Shown: piece by piece, positions 60,962 to 64,000 of the stretch
Layout: every line of letters begins with the position of its first letter
Numbering within the stretch: the first letter of the stretch is position 1
From: Paenibacillus sp. J5C2022
Lineage (GTDB): Bacteria > Bacillota > Bacilli > Paenibacillales > Paenibacillaceae
Direction of reading: 5' to 3'
Assembly: GCF_025567625.1 (NCBI RefSeq)
Contig: NZ_JAOQJC010000044.1
Coordinates: forward strand, 1-64,000
Length of the DNA stretch: 64,000 nt
Translations under genes and position numbers: made by a program
The notes under the pieces: generated by a model
Told to the model about the DNA's origin: nothing
Seen by the model: the letters and a program-made list of their open reading frames with translations, nothing else
Databases searched by the model: none

Positions 60962-61096
60962 CTATGTGGATGGGCGGTTCGGTCCGTTCAGCTTCTTGTC
61001 GATGCCGTTCGCGTCAGCTGCCGAGCTTCTGGCTGCATTGCGCGCCGCCTGGCTCCTCTGCGCCTTGGAATCGTTGTGACCGTTACGGTGGGGCAT
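60962..61096 (-). CDS. Small basic protein of unknown function (44 aa)
   Basis: ATG 61096 has AGGAGG exactly 7 bases upstream and opens a 44-codon frame: MPHRNGHNDSKAQRSQAARN and further Ala/Arg/Asn/Ser-rich sequence, ending GPNRPST. It is hydrophilic, basic, without Cys or Trp, and likely disordered. Its make-up and its place just after a KinB-like kinase are in line with a small acid-soluble spore protein, but I cannot match it to a named Ssp family. Longer starts exist in the kinase 3' end but lack an SD. Confidence 0.6.
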   Translation of the reverse strand: MPHRNGHNDSKAQRSQAARNAARSSAADANGIDKKLNGPNRPST

Positions 61097-61118
61097 GCGC
61101 TCTCCTCCTGAATTCAAT

Positions 61119-62798
61119 TTAATACTTATTATGCTCGGGAATCGGAGAAGAAATGTTGAATGTGACATGGAAAGTCGTGCCTTGGCCTTCTTTGCTGGTC
61201 ACATCGATTCTGCCTCTATGGCGTTCCGCAATGCTCAGACATAAGGGAAGGCCAAGACCGGTTCCTCTTGTTTTCGTCGTATAGAACGGCTCGAACAACC
61301 GGTTGATTTTATCCTCGGGTATCCCAATTCCCTCATCGGCTATGCAGACGCAAATTTCTTCGTTGGTATAAGTCGTGCTAATCGAAAGCCGTCCCTTCTC
61401 ATCCATCGCTTCCATCCCGTTGCGAGCCAGATTAAGCAGCATCTGCTTCATTTCCCGGTCGTTCAGCATCATCAGCGGCAAGTCCTCGCATAGACTCACA
61501 TCCAGCGTCTGTCCCCGCAGATTCGCGTCTGCGCTGAGCAGCGGCACCAGGTCCCTGATCGTATTGTTCAATGACACCGGTTCCATCTTTAGCTCCCTGT
61601 TCTGAGCCAGCGACAGGAAGTCGTTAATGATCAGGTTCGTACGGTCCAGCTCTTCCATAATAATGCGGAAATATTCAAATTGGCTTTCCGGACTGCGCTC
61701 TTGAATCAATTGAACGAAGCCTCGAATGACAGCCATCGGGTTGCGAATTTCATGCGTTATGCTGGCGGCCATCTGCCCAACCAGGCTTAACCGCTCCATA
61801 CGGCCCACTTCGTTCCGAAGCTGACTAAGTTCCGTTATATCCTGGGCAATGAGGGCCGCGCCGGAAATATGCTGATCCATCACATCCCACATCGCAACAG
61901 ACGTGTAGAGAAGCATTTTCTCCTCTTCCAAATATGGCGTCAACGTGGAAGCGGAGCCGTTCAGCGCGCCTTCAAGCAGCTGCTTCCCGGTACTTCCCTC
62001 CTCCGTCTGGAACACTTCGTCGTACTTCTCGTCCAGCAGGCCGCTTGCGCCCGTATACTGCTCCTTCAAGCTTAACAGTTTCACCGATTCCTCGTTCGCG
62101 TGCGTAATTTTCCCTTCTGGATCTACAATCATGACGGCAAGCGGCGCCTTGTCGATGAATTGCTGCAGCTTCTCCACCTCGTTGCGGTAGCTTGCCGACA
62201 GCTGCTTCACTTCATCGTGGAGCGACTGCTTCTCTGTAATGCCTTCGATTATATATATGGATAGCCAGCAAGCCAGCCACAAGCCGATGGATGCGAGCAG
62301 GAACGTCACGCCGACGCTGTAGGACCATCCGATTCCGTTAATTAGCAAGTAGGCGTTCATGGATAAGGTGTAGTACAGAATGATGCCGGCAATAATCCCT
62401 GCGCCTATTCTCTCTCTGCGCAGCGAGCTGACATCCTGGAACTTGCGGACGGATATTGCGAGCAACGGGATGACGACGAGCAAGAACACGACGAATGAGA
62501 TCACCTCTGGTGTCGTCTCCAGAAACGGAATTCTAAGGAGTATGTACAGAACGGTAAGTCCGGCAAGGGAGCGGTAACCGCCGTATAGCGAACCAATAAT
62601 ATAAGGAACCATGCGAAAATCGACATCGTATACGTGGAGCTGTGTCGAAGTAAGGACGCATAGCATCATGGCCGCTCCGCTTGTAGCCGACATAAACAAC
62701 TTGAAGCCTTGCCAGCCGCGTTCTTTATCATGCCAAAGCAAAAATGCAAAAACGGGTAGAACGGATAGGAAAAATTGAAGCAACAAATCCTTCAGCAC
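61119..62798 (-). CDS. KinB-like sensor histidine kinase (sporulation type)
   Basis: 559 residues. Five to six N-terminal helices of the 5TMR-LYT type (LLLQFFLSVLPVFAFLLWHD; MVPYIIGSLYGGYRSLAGLTVLYILLRIPF) to about 205, a PAS domain (IDKAPLAVMIVDPEGKITHANEESVKLL) at about 215-330, HisKA with SITHEIRNPMAVIRGFVQLI (phosphoacceptor His near 352), and HATPase_c with CIADEGIGIPEDKINRLFEPFYTTKTRGTGLGLPL. No response regulator adjoins, as is typical for the phosphorelay kinases that feed Spo0F; that role is inference. The start is GTG 62798, with AAAGGAGG about 10 bases upstream. Confidence 0.9.
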   Translation of the reverse strand: MLKDLLLQFFLSVLPVFAFLLWHDKERGWQGFKLFMSATSGAAMMLCVLTSTQLHVYDVDFRMVPYIIGSLYGGYRSLAGLTVLYILLRIPFLETTPEVISFVVFLLVVIPLLAISVRKFQDVSSLRRERIGAGIIAGIILYYTLSMNAYLLINGIGWSYSVGVTFLLASIGLWLACWLSIYIIEGITEKQSLHDEVKQLSASYRNEVEKLQQFIDKAPLAVMIVDPEGKITHANEESVKLLSLKEQYTGASGLLDEKYDEVFQTEEGSTGKQLLEGALNGSASTLTPYLEEEKMLLYTSVAMWDVMDQHISGAALIAQDITELSQLRNEVGRMERLSLVGQMAASITHEIRNPMAVIRGFVQLIQERSPESQFEYFRIIMEELDRTNLIINDFLSLAQNRELKMEPVSLNNTIRDLVPLLSADANLRGQTLDVSLCEDLPLMMLNDREMKQMLLNLARNGMEAMDEKGRLSISTTYTNEEICVCIADEGIGIPEDKINRLFEPFYTTKTRGTGLGLPLCLSIAERHRGRIDVTSKEGQGTTFHVTFNISSPIPEHNKY

Positions 62799-63433
62799 TG
62801 AAGACCGCGCCTCCTTTAATTGGAATTTACGAGAGATGCAGGTTCATCCATCCGATGATTTTCCGTTTCGCAAGCCCTCTACATCATCGTACTTCGTGAA
62901 TATTATTATTCCACGGCATCTTTCGCATCGTTCTCCCAGCTTTCCGGCCGCTTGTCCGTTCGCCGGCATGGGGTAAGAGCAAGTCCGGATCTGCTCCGTA
63001 TGAACTTGTGTCGGGGTCAAGCCTGTGCACATTCTAACGCGGAAAATGTCAATTGCATGATGTACCGTGACCTTAAGGCTGGTTCCGGATGCTTGCTTCT
63101 TGCTCCTTGCTTCAGACAAAACAGTTGCTGTATGTTCAACTCATGGTAGATTGTTCAGGGATGCCCGCATCCATGCGGAATAGCCATGGCCTTGCTTGTC
63201 GAAAGCGGCTACATCATTATCGGCGGCGATTATGTACTGCGCCACATGCCCGCAATGTCCGATATGCTCACATGACTTTGAACAAGTGCAACGGGACGTC
63301 TTGCCCCTGTTGGCATAGCTCTTGATATAGAGCACTCACATTTCAGCACCTGTTACTGCCATTGTTCGAGCCGCATTCACCATTCTCCTCCTTATTGGTG
63401 TATAATAACTAAATTATACTGTAAAGCTTGCAT
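62799..63433. other. Interval without a supported gene
   Basis: Several 60-90 codon frames on both strands, none with an SD or recognisable product. One minus frame (62844-63119) contains CERCRGIIIFTKYDDVEG, which has a zinc-knuckle look. Decayed coding sequence is possible. Confidence 0.4.
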
Positions 63434-63462
63434 TTGACTATAGACTTTGTTAACGATATCTA
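63434..63462 (+). promoter_or_regulatory. Promoter of the BaiN/RdsA-type gene
   Basis: TTGACT, 17-bp spacer, TATCTA, 23 bases before the start codon. Confidence 0.6.
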
Positions 63463-63485
63463 ATACCGACAATAGGAGCAATATC

Positions 63486-64000
63486 ATGAAATATGATGTA
63501 ATTATCATTGGCGCGGGTTCGTCCGGATTAATGGCAGGGGTCGCTGCAGGCGAGAACGGCGCCAATGTGCTGCTTCTCGACAAAGGGGACAAGCTGGGAC
63601 GAAAGCTTGGCATCTCCGGTGGCGGACGCTGCAATGTAACGAATGCGAAGGAACTCGATGAGCTGATCAAGCATATCCCCGGCAACGGCAGATATCTGTA
63701 CAGCGCATTCGCCACCTTCAACAATAGCGACATTATCGCGTTTTTCGAAGGGCTGGGCATTAAGCTGAAGGAGGAAGACAACGGCAGAATGTTCCCGGTT
63801 ACGGACAAAGCAAAATCCGTCGTGGATGCGCTCGTCAGGAAGGTGCGCGAGCTTGGCGTAGACATTCGGACAAACAGCCCTGTAGAGAAAGTAATTTATA
63901 AGGATGGTCACGTCGCAGGTGTACAATTGCAGGGAGGCGAGCAGTTGCACAGCAGCTCCGTTATTGTCGCGGTAGGCGGCAAGTCGGTTCCTCATACCGG
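63486..64000 (+). CDS. BaiN/RdsA-family NAD(P)/FAD-dependent oxidoreductase, partial
   Basis: The first 171 codons of a gene that runs off the window. It opens [20 protein letters not shown] (FAD Rossmann GxGxxG), then [17 protein letters not shown], a hallmark of the HI0933/YtfP/BaiN flavoproteins, and later [11 protein letters not shown], the second FAD-contact motif. About 250 residues are missing. ATG 63486 has AGGAG 7 bases upstream, and a promoter lies directly ahead. The exact reaction of this family in Bacillota is unclear; reduction of unsaturated substrates is known for BaiN. Confidence 0.93.
   Translation, partial: MKYDVIIIGAGSSGLMAGVAAGENGANVLLLDKGDKLGRKLGISGGGRCNVTNAKELDELIKHIPGNGRYLYSAFATFNNSDIIAFFEGLGIKLKEEDNGRMFPVTDKAKSVVDALVRKVRELGVDIRTNSPVEKVIYKDGHVAGVQLQGGEQLHSSSVIVAVGGKSVPHT

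Noticed and set aside
62844-63119. 91-codon minus frame with CERCRGIIIF
   Set aside because: Zinc-knuckle look only at the end; no SD at any start and no family recognised. Left as unresolved.
63141-63335. 64-codon minus frame with Cys/His-rich sequence
   Set aside because: No SD, no known fold, and competing frames on the other strand.

Overview
The window looks like chromosomal DNA of a spore-forming, high-GC Bacillota, most likely Paenibacillaceae (Paenibacillus or Cohnella type). The grounds are strong GGAGG ribosome binding sites with frequent GTG and TTG starts, a guanine riboswitch, a bacilliredoxin, a KinB-like kinase, YesMN/LplABC-style sugar systems, and long proteins rich in carbohydrate-binding modules. 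This placement is inference from gene content. I saw no tRNA, rRNA, transposase, phage gene or CRISPR array.

Region 1 (1-8.7 kb, minus strand) holds an MFS exporter and a compact catabolic operon. The operon encodes a sugar isomerase/epimerase, a Gfo/Idh/MocA dehydrogenase fused to a glucosamine-6-phosphate deaminase domain, NagA, a second isomerase, an AraC regulator and a second dehydrogenase. It reads as a pathway that oxidises or epimerises a modified amino sugar before normal GlcNAc-6-P breakdown. Region 2 (8.7-11.7 kb) holds two short-repeat arrays, then a guanine riboswitch with its terminator controlling a purine permease and a phosphoribosyltransferase.

Region 3 (11.7-29.3 kb, minus) is one long glycan-use locus: two LplB/YtcP-type permeases, a lipoprotein binding protein, a DUF4838-like enzyme, a YesM/YesN-type two-component system, a 2,383-residue secreted protein (three jelly-roll modules, a TIM barrel and a sialidase-like propeller) and a second DUF4838-like protein, closed by a terminator. 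Region 4 (29.4-30.2 kb) is gene-free and holds two more repeat arrays. Region 5 (30.3-42.8 kb, minus) is a second glycan locus with the same logic but different parts: a GH-like TIM-barrel protein, a membrane-bound AraC regulator, a secreted sialidase-like protein, an SBP with two permeases, a Tat-exported beta-helix protein and a dehydrogenase. Its promoter carries a cre-like palindrome.

Region 6 (43-64 kb) is mostly housekeeping: a VTT membrane protein, an NlpC/P60 hydrolase, a CDF transporter, a DUF2306-like gene split by an in-frame stop, an ABC-F protein, a dehydrogenase, an NAPE-PLD-like hydrolase, CvfC, a transglutaminase-like protein, an alpha/beta hydrolase, a KDPG-aldolase family protein, MutY, a cytochrome c, AcpS, a CopD-like protein, NadE, BrxA, a sensor kinase and the start of a BaiN/RdsA flavoprotein.

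The most unusual signals are the dehydrogenase-NagB fusion, the repeat arrays whose short motifs sit about 51-52 or 62 bp apart (near whole helical turns) on both sides of the region 2-3 block, and the giant secreted protein.
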